Of a DNA stretch of 64,000 bases, positions 10,700-21,400 are shown one piece after another (position 1 is the first letter of the stretch; each line of letters starts with the position of its first letter). The notes beneath the pieces are model-generated. The model was given only the letters and a program-made list of their open reading frames with translations, searched no databases and was not told where the DNA came from. The translations under genes were made by a program, and so were the position numbers. Source of the stretch: Gnetum montanum (Eukaryota > Streptophyta > Gnetopsida > Gnetales > Gnetaceae); assembly GCA_015680685.1 (NCBI GenBank), contig MNCI01009267.1, forward strand, positions 92,714 through 156,713, read 5' to 3'.

Positions 10700-13255
10700 T
10701 TCCTTGGAAGGTGGCCTTCCTTGATCTAATCACTGATGGTATGTGTTAATATAACCATGTGCGTTGAGCTCTGTTGTTGGTTTGAAGGGAGCTCCAATGC
10801 CTTACTTGATGGAGGAATGTTCGAAGGCTCAATCACTTGTGGTTGTGAGAGCTTGTTTGGATTGTTGGTTCTGAAGAAATGTCTTCTCCTTGTATGTTTG
10901 TCAAAACTACCAATGGGTTGAACGTTTACAACTCTCGTAGCATTGCATTGCTGCAGTTGAGTGGGGAGTTCCCCTTGCATCGCTGGAGTGGGCAGTAGTG
11001 GAGCTATTGGTGTAAGAGTTGCGGGTGGATTTGGAAGATGGTATGCATGTGGTGTGTATCTCCTTGGAGAAGGAGTCCTATAGTACTCCCAATCTTGGTA
11101 GTGACATTGTGGGGTCACATAACCAATAGAGTCAATTAGAGAGATTGGCTGCTACACGTAGTAGCCATATGGATCTAGTTGTCGGTAAGGGTATTGTTGC
11201 CTTGCTGGTGGCATCCCCCATGATTGTGGGTATTTCCACTACTGGTGTTGTTCAATAGGTTGTGGTGGAGTTCCACTTGGATAATATGTTAGTGGTTGGT
11301 GGAACTGCCTTGGGTTACCTTGGGGATAAGGTAACCTTTGGGGTGCTTGCCATTTGTTAAGTTGTGGGTTAACTGCATACACCTCGGACTCTTGGAGATG
11401 TAAGATTATTGGGCAACATACCTTAGGATGGTCATACTAGCATATTTCACATCCACCATCAATGTCCATATCAAAATCCACAACCTCTTTAGTGATAGCC
11501 ATTTTACCCTTACCTTTGTTACGTGCATGGTCCAAATCCCTCTTCTTCTTTTTATCATAGTTACTACTTTTCTCCTTAGACTCCTCTAAGATTTTTAAAA
11601 TGGTTTCAAATCTAATATCTAAGGAGTTCCATATCTAATCTACCTTACTCGACACTTCTATTGTTAATTTTTAAAGCGGTAATGTTTTTCTGTTCAGCAA
11701 ATCTTCAAGTGGTGACTCATCCTCCTCCTTACAGAATCTTACTCCCCTTTCTCGAAGGGAAGGATCATGGTTGTACTCTTCCACACTTTCTCTCTTACGT
11801 AGCTCTCCTTCTTCCTTAGCTACTTGCTTCAAAAATCTATGAACCTCATGGGACCTAAGCTCTAATAATGTCCCTTGGGCATATGTTCTAAGGGTTCTCC
11901 TAGTTTCATGCCTAAGCCCATCTATGAGATGGCGTAGTTGATCCTGTTGTGCATAACCATGGACCGAGTAACGATGTAACAGTACATAATATAGGCCCAT
12001 GAAAATATCCAAGGGTTCATGATTTCCCTGCTTCCATCCTTGGATCTCATTCTGCAAGTTGGACACCCAAGAGTACATTTGATACTTATCATTAAATAGT
12101 TCTAGCATCATACTCCACATTCGAATGGATTCCAGTTCTAAAGACCGATACCAACTTTTCACTTCTTTTACTAGTGTCCTTGGAAATAAATTTAATTTTT
12201 GCCACTCATTTTTTATGTTCTCCAAGGCACATGCATCATGAAATTCCTGTAAGTGGTTATGAGGATCAGTGTTGTATCCTACCTCAAATCAAGGGATATT
12301 ATTCATGTCTACTCTCTTGATCCTGCTATCTTTCTGGTGCCTTGTAGGTATTCTAACAGCCTCCGTAATGGCTAACATGATTTAGGTTACAAGTAGGATA
12401 TCTTCGTGGTCATTTCTTTCATAGCATCTGTGATGTCTATGCAGTTCCCTACTTTCCCTTCTTTCATGCCTTGACTCTCTAGAGTGCCCTCGTCCTCGCT
12501 CTCGACTCTCTTGTTAAGGTCTCTCATTTTTCTTACCCTTATCCTCATAATTAGGTTCCTTATGATGATGACGGTGAAGAAGAAGGATAACCACCACCAT
12601 AAATATGTTTTCTACCTTCTCTTCAATGGTCTCGCCTCCGATCGTGATGATGATCAGAGTGCTCACCCTTATCATGTGTCTGTGTTCCCTCGTTGAACAC
12701 TTGGTATTCATGGGGATCAAAACCAGGGTTGTGAATCATGGAGTGAAGGTTCTGATACACCACCTCCTCACCATTGTTAGGATGGATAACATCATTTTGT
12801 GGGGAACCTATTGAAATAGGTTCACCACCCTCAATTTTTATTACGATGGGTGAAGCATTATGGGGTCCTTTGCCCTTCAAAGAAGTGTGATAACTCTCCT
12901 ACTGCAAGTCCTGTTGATGTTGCACTTCTGTGGGATGATAGACCCTTGCATTGTAATCGCATGCAATGTACTCAACGTATAATTGTGACATGCCTATTCA
13001 TGCAAGGGCATGAAGGAGCATGTTGGAGGCTACTCTATCTATAGGTAACACTATGTTACCCTCCAAGTCTCTCCAATGCAGTTGTTCATCTTGATGGAAG
13101 ACAAAGGTAAAGTCGGGTATATATTCATCATGATGAATATATACCACACTAAATTTTTGAGGAATTGGTAGATTTTGGTTATGTATGTTGTGCCACCGAC
13201 TATCTCTAGTGTTGTTCCTAGGTAGTGAAGTTCTTTTGTTCGAAGAAGAAGACAT
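10700..13255 (-). pseudogene. Gag of element B, decayed
   Basis: Starts with ATG at 13255 (leader MSSSSNKRTSLPRN, then VVYIHHDEY and LEGNIVLPIDR). A stop ends the leader at 12998. The next blocks are an acidic/His-rich disordered linker (12880-12623, with IHNPGFDPHEYQVF) and a capsid-like retrotransposon gag domain at 12225-11671 with WYRSLE, MLELFNDKYQ, IQGWKQGNHEPLD and LIDGLRHETRRTLRTYAQG. A C-terminal Pro/Gln-rich part follows (11118-10726). Several frameshifts and stops separate the blocks. No CCHC knuckle was seen; a Cys/His cluster near 11430-11470 (H-P-K-V-C-C) may be its remnant. Confidence 0.75.
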
Positions 13256-13380
13256 TTTAGTCTTGTATGATGTGTTGTTTACTGTTATCTTATTTTTCTC
13301 TTAATTAACCCTAAGGATTCATTTTAGCTCCCAACAATGTGAATGATTTCCTATGTTCTACGTAGCGCACAAACAACTAT

Positions 13381-13399
13381 GTCCTCGGCAATGGTGCCA
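13381..13399 (-). other. Primer binding site of element B (tRNA-Asp type)
   Basis: Minus strand reads TGGCACCATTGCCGAGGAC next to the LTR end, close to the Athila-type tRNA-Asp site TGGCGCCGTTGCCGGGGA. Confidence 0.8.
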
Positions 13400-13400
13400 A

Positions 13401-14204
13401 TGATGAGTGACGAGGTATCCCTACACTCAACCATATGAATACGAGCGTCTCACGTGCAATCTGATCCAACTCCAAATACTAAGTGCTTATGCACACTAAT
13501 GAAACACTTAAGGTTAATCAATCATTGTCTTCCCATACTTACTTGTATTGTCATAGTTGTATGGTTAAGTAAGTTTGAGGTATATGATTTTTATGTCTTT
13601 TATCTTTTTAACACCTTATGCTAAGAGGGAAGGGTGAACATACTAAGTGACTAACTATTTGCTAACTAAGTTCTAATCATCCTAGCACCAATATCCATTC
13701 CCACTTTCCGCACACACCCTAAACCAGTGCAACACTACAGGGATTACCAAACGCTACTTGTTACTAGGTTACCAAGCATTACACACGTGTTCGAAGTGGT
13801 TGTATTGAATGCACTTAACTAGGAGAGTCAAAGGTTGAGAGAGATTAATTATCTAAGAAAGAATTTAAACATTCAATAGTAATTAAGTCCTATTTAGCTT
13901 AGTCCATGTACTGCAAGGTTTATCAAAAAGTTCATCTTTATTACTGTACACAAATGTGGGCTCAGGTACAATTTGCTCGAATAAAGATCTGTTCACTTTG
14001 AGACTCCTACTACAGGCACATGAAAATTATTCTATCTCTGGAATGGTAAAATTGCCATAGTTTAGCTAAGGATCTATATCTCGATGATGAAACAAGGGAA
14101 ATCCACCTCTTATTTATAGAACTAGCAACAGGCAGTGATATCACGTACGCAATATCGTAGGGGCCAATGCGATATCGCATCCCATGCGATATCACGGCTC
14201 ATTA
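13401..14204 (-). repeat. 5' LTR of element B
   Basis: 804 bases, homologous along its length to the 7282-8095 LTR. Its first bases on the minus strand read TAATGAG instead of TGATGAG, a single G-to-A decay of the terminal dinucleotide. The GGCCT duplication follows at 14205-14209. Confidence 0.9.
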
Positions 14205-14486
14205 GGCCTATAAAGGATTTCAACATATGCGACAAGAGGTTGTGTAGTGCTGATGGGAAAGGTTAATGCTAACTTGCCTCATCTATACCTTATGGAGATC
14301 CTGAGGTGGTTCGAGGAATGGAAGATAGGGAAGATGGCGTTGCCCTTCCCTTGCCTTATCAAGAAGCTTTGTTGATGTGCTGGTATTAGAGGGTACACTA
14401 ATGATGTCCTCCAAAAAGCCCAAAATGATTCATATAATAAATTGTTAACGCCACTAGTGACAAGAAAAATCACTGGTGAGACATTG
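14205..14486 (+). pseudogene. Coiled-coil element ORF, middle part, between insertions B and D
   Basis: Once B and one GGCCT copy are removed, the frame continues from 7281 with RISTYATRGCVVLMGKVNANL, then LYLMEILRWFEEWKIGKMALPFPCLI, before decaying into stops near 14370. The 'r....VVLMGKvN.n' line fits the second half of a PF20167-like domain. The frame is cut again at 14486 by element D. Confidence 0.55.
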
Positions 14487-15306
14487 TGATGGGGCGTGAT
14501 ATCGCATGGGTCGCGATATTGCATACGCAATATTAGGTCCTTCCTTGCGATATCACATACGTGATATCGTAGCCCACCCTTAGTTCTATAAATAAGAGGT
14601 GGCTCTCCCTTGTTTTTTCATCTAGACCTAGACCTTAGCCAAACTCTTGCCATTTTTCCATTCCAGAGTTAGAATAATTTCTATGTGCCCGTAGTAGGAG
14701 TCCCAAAGTGAACGGTTCTTTATTTGAGCAATTCTGTACCTAAGCACACAATTGTGTACGGTAATAAAGATGAGCTTTTGGATAAACCTTGTAGTGCATG
14801 GACTAAGCTAAATAGGAATTTAATTATTGTTAATTGTTTAAATGCTTTCTTAAGGACTTAATCTCTCTCAACCCTCAACTCTCACACTTAAGTGCATTCA
14901 ACACAACCGCTTTGAGCATGTGCATTACGCTTGGTAATCCTAGTAACGGATAGCATTTGGTAATCCTAGTAGTGTTGCATTGGTTCAGTATGTGAAACGG
15001 AAAGTGGGAATAGATACTGATGCTAGGATAATTAAGGCTTAGTTAGTTAAAGTTAGTTACTTAGTCTCTTCACCCTATTCCCTCTTACCATAGGCGATTA
15101 AACATAAAAGATATAAAAATCACATGCCTCAAGCTTACTTAACCATATAACCATGACAAATACAAGTGAGCTTAGGAGGACAAAAATTGATTAACTTTAG
15201 CTATTCCATAAGGTGTGTAGGCACTTAGTCTATGGAGTTCAACTGGATCATGCGTGTAACGCTCGTATTCGTATGGTTGAGTGTAGGGATACCTCGCCAC
15301 TCATCA
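14487..15306 (+). repeat. 5' LTR of element D
   Basis: 820 bases, from TGATGGGGCG to CACTCATCA. It has GATATC-centred palindromes at about 14497-14570, the TATA element CTATAAATAAGAGG at 14586-14599, an inverted repeat TCTTTATT (14717) / AATAAAGA (14763) enclosing the palindromic ACACAATTGTGT, and GGTAATCC blocks at 14933 and 14960. Confidence 0.9.
14497..14596 (+). promoter_or_regulatory. LTR core promoter: GATATC palindrome cluster and TATA box
   Basis: Four related GATATC/GATATT-type palindromes flanked by GC or AC (for example TGATATCGC and CACATACGTGATATCG) occupy the first 85 bases of U3. They are followed within about 20 bases by CTATAAATAAG. The same module is found in the LTRs of B, E, element 0, copy 2 and H, always at the U3 start. 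Repeated placement upstream of a TATA box suggests protein binding sites. Function is inferred. Confidence 0.6.
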
Positions 15307-15307
15307 T

Positions 15308-15325
15308 TGGCACTATTGCTAGGGA
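15308..15325 (+). other. Primer binding site of element D (tRNA-Asp type)
   Basis: TGGCACTATTGCTAGGGA follows the LTR end by one base. It fits the Athila-type tRNA-Asp complementary site apart from C-to-T and G-to-A changes. Confidence 0.8.
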
Positions 15326-15452
15326 CTAAGTTGTTTGTGTACTAAGTAAAATAAAGGAAATCATCCACATCATTGGGAAGCTAAAACAAACCCTTAGGGT
15401 TAATCATATGAAAAATAACATAACAACAAATAGCACACCGAACTAAATTAAG

Positions 15453-16593
15453 ATGTCTTCTTCTCATAAAAGCATTTCACCACCTAAGGATCACATAAGA
15501 GGTAGTTGGTGGCACACCATACATAACCAAGAACCACTAGTTCCTCAACAATTTAGTGTGGTATATATTCATCATGATGAATATATACTAAACTTTACCT
15601 TTTTCATTCATCAAGATGAACAACTGCGATCGAGAGACTTGGAGGGTAACATAGTGTTGCCTCCAGACAGAGCTGCCTCCACATGCTCCTTCATGCCCTT
15701 GCATGAATTGACATGTCACAATTATACATTGAGTATGTTGCATGTGATTACAACATGAGGGACTACCATCCCATAGAAGTGCAACATCAATGAGATTTAC
15801 GGCAGGAGAGTCACCATACATCGTTGAAGAGCAAAGGCCTCCATAATTCTTTGCCTGTCATAAGAGAAGTTAAGGGTGGTAAACCTATCTCAATAGGTTC
15901 TCCACGAAATGTTGTTCCTCCTCCTAATGATAGTGAGGAGGTGGGGTATCAAAACTTGTGCTCCGCGATACACAACCCTGGTTCTGATTCCCACGAACAC
16001 CAAGTGTTCACTAAGGGAACAAGAGCACAAGATAAGGGTAAGCATTTTGATCGTCATCACGATCGGGGCCATAGCCACCCAAGAGAAGGTAAGAAACATC
16101 GTCATGGTGATGGTTCCCCTTCTTCTTCACCTTCATTGCATCATTCACCCTCTCCTTCCACATTAGGATGTAGTCACAAAGAGCCCAACCATGAAGATAA
16201 GGGTAAGGATAAGCAAAATGAGAGACCTCAACGAGAAAGTCAAGAGCGAGGATGAGGGCATTCTAGGGAATCAAGGCATGAAAGAAGGAAAAGTAGGGAA
16301 TCACATAGGCATCATAGACATGATGAGAGAGATGATCATGATGAACCCCTACTTGTCACCTGAAGTATGTTAGACATTACAGAGGCTGTTAGAATACCTA
16401 CAAGGCACCAAAAAGATAGCTAGATCAAGAGACTAGACATGAATAATATCCCATGATTTGAGGGGGGATACAATGTTGATTCGCAAAATCACTTACAGGC
16501 ATTCCATGATGCCTATGCCTTGAATAATATTGAAAATGAGTGGAAAAAGTTAAATTTGTTCCCAAGGATAGTCATAAAAGAAGAAGAAAGTTG
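15453..16593 (+). pseudogene. Gag of element D, N-terminal half, decayed
   Basis: ATG at 15453 opens the leader MSSSHKSISPPKDH with VVYIHHDEY and LEGNIVLPPDR, collinear with B and E. After a break it continues at 15824 with the linker block (SIGSPRNVVPPP, HNPGSDSHEHQVF, DKGKHFDRHHDRG) and Arg/Ser-rich sequence to about 16260. It then enters the start of the capsid-like domain (NNIENEWKKLNLFPRI, 16520-16593). T is inserted inside this domain; the frame resumes at 33559. The leader-linker junction carries stops. Confidence 0.75.
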
Positions 16594-16598
16594 GTACC
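16594..16598 (+). other. Target site duplication GTACC, left copy (element T)
   Basis: GTACC precedes TGTACTGTCC at 16599 and recurs exactly at 33554-33558 right after the other end of T. Removing T plus one copy rejoins the gag frame of D. Confidence 0.92.
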
Positions 16599-18112
16599 TG
16601 TACTGTCCGAAATCGTCAATCTTCGACTGGAATGAAACAGAAACTAGGAAATCCCCAGACAAGCACAGAAGACCCTACCTTCACTTGAGGGCAAGCTGGA
16701 ATTAATGAAGGTAGAGTACCTTGAATGGTTTGCATGCAGATCAGACAGGGATTTCCCCAAACCTACACCGTTATACTGTACGCTAGGTTATACTTAAACG
16801 GTGTAACTAATGTCAAACGGAGCGTAAACATACAGGAACGTAAACAGTAAACATACAATAATGAACAAAAAATTGTAACAAATCTTAGCAAAAGAAATGT
16901 GGCAATACTATTGCAAAACTGAAAGTTACAATGCCCGGTCTAATGTAGTTGTGAATCTGACACAAGGTGAACGATGAGCCCTAGTGGATGCAGAGGGATG
17001 ATGACGTGCTGGTTTGAACTGCAGGCATAGCGTGATGGCTATATGCTCAGCGTGCAGGGTTGAGGTCTAGCGTATAGGGTTTTTTGTTCTATTTTCTAAG
17101 TGTCTCTAGTTCCTTTTTTCTTCTCTATTTTGCCCCAAAATTGGCAACCTTGATCTAGTGAAAAATTTGGATTTTTATACAAGTTTAGATGTTAGACTCG
17201 GATCTGAGAGGGGATGATTGGCTGTGGAGTGCTGGACTCTTGAGTCGGGTGACATGTGGCACGTTGACTGAGTGTGAAAGAATGAAATTTTACAAGTGTA
17301 CAGCGTGCTACATGCCAACATATATTGCTGTAAGCCAGCATATACATGCTGGGCATGTGAACTCGGCATACAGACTTGACTAAAACAAAAGAAGTTATTT
17401 GGCCCTCAGATTTGAATTTGGATGTCATGAGAATGCTGCCTGTGGATATTCAGCTTGGTTGGCCTTGATCTGACATGGTTCTGGAGAGCTTTGATTGGTA
17501 TACGTTGTGCTACACACTGGGTGTACACATTGTACATGGTAGGCATATACGTTGAGCATACACGTTGTTCATGCACTTTGGGCGTATACGCTGGGTGTAC
17601 ATGCTACTCATACACGCTGGGCATATAGAATGTACACACTCAGCGGATGAACTCCAAAGTGCATGATGCCAAGACCATAATTCAAATTTCTGGAGCACTT
17701 GATGGTGCCTGATAATTGCTCTGTTCCTGTGAATTGATGCCTTGTACAAAATCTTGCTTTGAAGTGTTCTTTCCATGCCATCTTTGGGATCGCATGCTGG
17801 GCCTGCACGTCAGTTATACATGCTGAGTGTACATGTGAGGCATGTACGCTGGGCCTATATGCTGGCGCTAGGCGTGTATGGTACATACTGCATACTTAGT
17901 GAGAACCAAGTATCTTGAGCTTCAAAGTTACCATGTTCGATGCCAGATGTCGTCGTGGCTGTTTGCAGGTCCCAGGGAACTGTTTCTCATTGAGTTTGAC
18001 TCTACTTGAAGCTGTCTATGGGGCCCTCAAGCTTTAGTCATGCTGGGGAGTGTCATGGCTTAGCTCGAATCTTGTTGGATAAATACTAAGCTCAGAATTT
18101 TGTGGCGTTTCA
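16599..18112 (-). repeat. 3' LTR of element T
   Basis: 1514 bases. On the minus strand it starts TGAAACGCCACAAAA and ends GGACAGTACA. TATA-like TATAAAAATCC lies near 17180 (minus). The middle (about 17510-17640 and 17790-17880) is rich in short degenerate repeats around ACGCTGGGCGTA and its complement. Homologous to 32054-33553 throughout. Confidence 0.9.
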
Positions 18113-18125
18113 TTGGCCCCTCTTT
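18113..18125 (-). other. Polypurine tract of element T
   Basis: The minus strand reads AAAGAGGGGCCAA immediately before the LTR start TGAAACGCC, as expected for a plus-strand primer. It fixes the orientation of T. Confidence 0.75.
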
Positions 18126-19635
18126 GTTGATGCTTAAAGGAATCAACCCAAGAAGCGTCGACAAAGCAGTACAAAACACCACAAGCAACTTGATAGAGAC
18201 ATTGTCCTTTGGCACCTGGCCAGATGTCATCATATCATGTTCAGTAGTACATAGGATTGGGGAAATGAAATTTGTATTGGATAGGGAAATAGAAACTGTA
18301 GGGATTGGTAACCGATCAAGGGCTTGTGCATGGTGAAGAGGATGTCCAGGTATGTATGTGGGTCATGCTTATCTTTGTCAACAACTATTGTTTAGTCATT
18401 TTGTAGTAGATTTGGGATCAAAACATGATGTGTACATCCTTTGGAGGCACAAGACTCTTGTTTTGTGTTTAAGAGGGCTTATTGGCATGACCAAAGCCAT
18501 GTGATGATGTGTTGCGTTCTTTGGAGGAACAAGGCCTTTGTTTAGTGTTTTGAGGGAACCTGTTGGAAGAGAGCCAAAGCCATGCAATAAGATGTTACTT
18601 GATCATTTGAGACATGAGCGTTTGCTTTCAAGACAACTGCCTTCCTGCCAAGTGCTTGTATGAGAAGGACCAACCTTTTTTTTGTATAGCTTCGTTTTGA
18701 TCTTATGTGCATGCTCAAATGCCATGTTGTGGGTTGCAACCGCTTAAGAATATTGCAGTGTGCAACAATTTGTTCAATGTTTTAGGCTATACTGGGTGTG
18801 TTCAGGATGTAACTAAGTAGAATATATTGAGGGATAGGTGGGATATGTAACAGGAGATGTACTAGTGAATGGCTTGATTAGTCTTGTCACGTGTGTTATG
18901 AACAACTTCTTACCCTACTGCTGTGACGAAGTGCATTCTCGTACGAACACCTTTGAGTGTCATCCTACAAACACAAATCCAAGAAGACAAGAAAACCATG
19001 AGTCAGTAAGCAAGCTTAGAATTGAATAGCTACTGATAAAATTAAGGCAACAGATGAGATTTCAGGCATTGTATATGAATAGTAGTAATGTTGTCAGGAT
19101 CGATTGATGGCGAGTGAGGTAGCGACTCTGATGAAGTTTGAATGTAGCTATAGATCAGGAGGCTAGAGATGGAGTTGCCATTTTATTGTCATAGTGGATC
19201 ATTGTGGGTTATTTTTATGTCATGACCTATTGGAAATTGCCCATTGAGTGTCGTGGCGGATGGTACATTACTAGTTTCTAGTCTTGGTGGACCGTAAAGA
19301 GGCAAACTAGTTTATAGTCTTAGCGGACTCTAGCGAATGAGACTATGGCAGTCTAATGTCATACTGGACGGGTGCTAGTTTATTGTCATTATGGACGTTC
19401 TGTGGTATTAGTTTACCATCATGATACTAGGATGAGATATGGTATCAGTTTACTGTCATGATGCCAGGACAAGCTATGGTATCAATTTACCGTCATGATG
19501 CCAAGACGAGCTATGGTATCAGTTTACCGTCATGATGCTAGGACGAGCTATGGTATTAGTTCACCATCATGATGCTAGGACTAGTGCGTACTTAAGTTCA
19601 TGCTCAAACATGGAATGGTTTCAAGAACAAATGGT
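18126..19635 (-). other. 3' untranslated region of element T with a tandem repeat
   Basis: No coding frame of note. It includes a tandem array at about 19395-19580 (next entry). Long, repeat-bearing regions between integrase and the 3' LTR are typical of the Tat lineage. Confidence 0.55.
19395..19580. repeat. 37-base tandem repeat, about five units
   Basis: Units contain TATGGTATCAGTTTACCGTC followed by ATGATGCTAGGACGAGC, with single-base variation (CCAGGACAAG, CCAAGACGAG). Periodicity of about 37 bases was read by eye. The AGTTTA core is shared with the arrays at 23201 and 28892. Confidence 0.75.
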
Positions 19636-20761
19636 TGGTCGAATTTGCAAGCTCATTCCCTTCCTTGTTAGCTAATTTGAATGCTCTGTTGTCATACGCT
19701 TTGGTGACCAAGTAGGGCCCTTCCCAGTTGGTTGAGAATTTTTCCAGGTGTTCCCAAACAACTTTGAGTACAAGGTCACCCTCCTTGATAGGGCGCTTAT
19801 GAACATCATGTCGATGGCATTGTCATTGTCATTTTTGGTACCACTCAATCTGATCAAGCGCACGTATACGTTCCTCCTTCTCCGAGTCCAAGTCAACAAT
19901 GTGTAGGTCATTGTTTTGCCCTTTGTCGAGGAGTCCGGAGAGTGTGATCCTTAAAGAAGGTACCTATAACTCCAAGGGTAAAACAACTTCTAAACCATAA
20001 ACAAGACTATATGGTGTTTTACTTGTGGAAGTCCGATGCGTAGTAGAATAAGCCCATAGTGTGTATACTAGTTGTTCGTGCCATCTTTTCTTGCTTCGGG
20101 TAAGCATATTTTTAAGTACTGTAATGATGGTTTTATTTGTGGCTTCAGCTTGTCCATTGCTCTGAGGGTAGTAAGGGGATGAAAATGAATGTTTGATCCC
20201 TAGGATTTCATAGAAAGTTCTGGTTTCAACACTGCTAAATTATGGCCCATTATCAGTGATGATGGTCATGGGGATGCCAAAATAGATCACAATGTTTTTG
20301 AGAACGAAGTTGCATATGTGTTTGGATGTGGTTTTTCTAAGGGGAATAGCTTCTACCCACTTCGTAAAATACTCTGACGCGGTTATGATGAAGCTATGCC
20401 CTGCAGAAGATGAGGGTGTTATTGGCCCAATAAGGTCTAACCCCCACTTTTGGAAGGGCCAAGTGATTTGCGCTGTATGAAACTCATTTGGTGGAACATG
20501 TATCAGATTGCTATGTTTTTGACAGATACTACATGTTTTGGCCTTGGAGAGATAGTCATACTCCATGTGTGGCCAATAATAGCCTAAACGTCTTATTTTT
20601 GCTGCCATTGCTTTAGGTGCTATGTGCCCTCTGCATAGTCCATCATGTACTTGCTTGAAGATGGTTTGGGCATCAGCGCTACTAACGCATGTTAACAGTA
20701 TGCCTTCGTAGGATTGATGACACAACGTGTCCCCTATCAATGCATATTGTCAAGAATGTTT
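19636..20761 (-). pseudogene. Integrase of element T
   Basis: The minus-strand frame carries an N-terminal zinc-binding domain (HDGLCRGH ... TCSICQKH), then the catalytic core with first aspartate in GLDLIGPI, second in TDNGP (about 20243) and the glutamate in SNGQAEATNK near 20150. The C-terminal region 19911-19672 contains VHKRPIKEGDLVLKVVWEH-like and NWEGPYLVTKAY motifs, though in another frame. It would insert cDNA. The D-D-E residues are readable, but a stop near 20240 and a frameshift near 19900 break the chain. Confidence 0.78.
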
Positions 20762-21400
20762 TCATACTGCGTCCTTTTGTGCATTTGTTAGGTGTTGCAG
20801 TGTTTCACCACATAGAAGATACTCTTTTATGTCATCATACCATTCTATTGCGTGTGTTGTACTAATGGATGCAATTGGTAATTCATCGAGAGTATCGGTT
20901 ATGGGTTTAGCACAACTAATTATAGATCTAGGAAACATATGGAATATGTTTGGTGATATGTTTAGAGCTAGTGTGGGAAGTGCATCTGCAATGGTGTTAT
21001 CATTTCTGGAAACATGTTGCACATCCATATTTCTGAATTTCTTTAGTAAGTTTTTAGCTAAGTCACAGTATGGTTGTAAATGTTGTGTTTTGCATGTATA
21101 AACATCTATGACTTGGTTTAAAACTAGTTGTGAGTCTCCTCTGACTACAAGTCGTGTGATGTTGGAAGCTAATGTTGCCATAAGGCCCCTAAGGAGACCT
21201 TCATAATCTGCTATGTTGTTGGTACAATGAAATTTGAAGCGGTAAGTAAAGGGTTGGATCTCCCTAGATGGATAGGTGATGACGGAGGCAGCACTTCCCC
21301 TCGAGAGGTGGATGCTCCATCAAAGTTCAAAATGACTTCGTACTCATCGGGAACTATGTCTATTGCGCTCACATTTTCGTCTGGAAACTCTGGCTCTATT
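20762..21400 (-). pseudogene. Second, archaeal-type RNase H domain of element T
   Basis: The frame shows YEVILNFDGAST near 21345, then LVVRGDSQLVLNQV (second catalytic aspartate in GDS) and VSRNDNTIADALPTLAL near 20960 (the usual ADALAKLA-type motif). This extra RNase H, distinct from the one fused to RT, marks the Tat lineage. A frame change lies near 21190-21210. Confidence 0.72.

Larger units (their letters stand above)
7282..14204 (-). mobile_element. Element B: complete gag-protease-only Athila-like LTR retrotransposon
   Basis: About 6.9 kb, minus strand: 5' LTR 14204-13401, primer site 13399-13381, gag and protease 13255 to about 9923, a 1.8 kb non-coding 3' region, plus-strand primer at 8096-8106, and 3' LTR 8095-7282. 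It is flanked by an exact GGCCT duplication. There is no RT, RNase H or integrase. The jump from just after protease to the 3' region (near 9980) is the same as in D and in the first half of E, so this is an amplified deletion derivative needing help in trans. Confidence 0.88.

Noticed and set aside
12484-12814. Plus-strand frames opposite the gag linker of element B
   Set aside because: They are antisense shadows of the His/Arg/Asp-rich gag linker, which is coding on the minus strand.
15890-16166. Antisense and shifted frames across the gag linker of element D
   Set aside because: Same reason: low-complexity coding sequence leaves other frames open by chance.
17175-17886. Several short open frames on both strands inside the T LTR
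   Set aside because: They overlap the U3/R promoter region and repeat words, and none is preserved as a frame with a sensible start in both LTRs.
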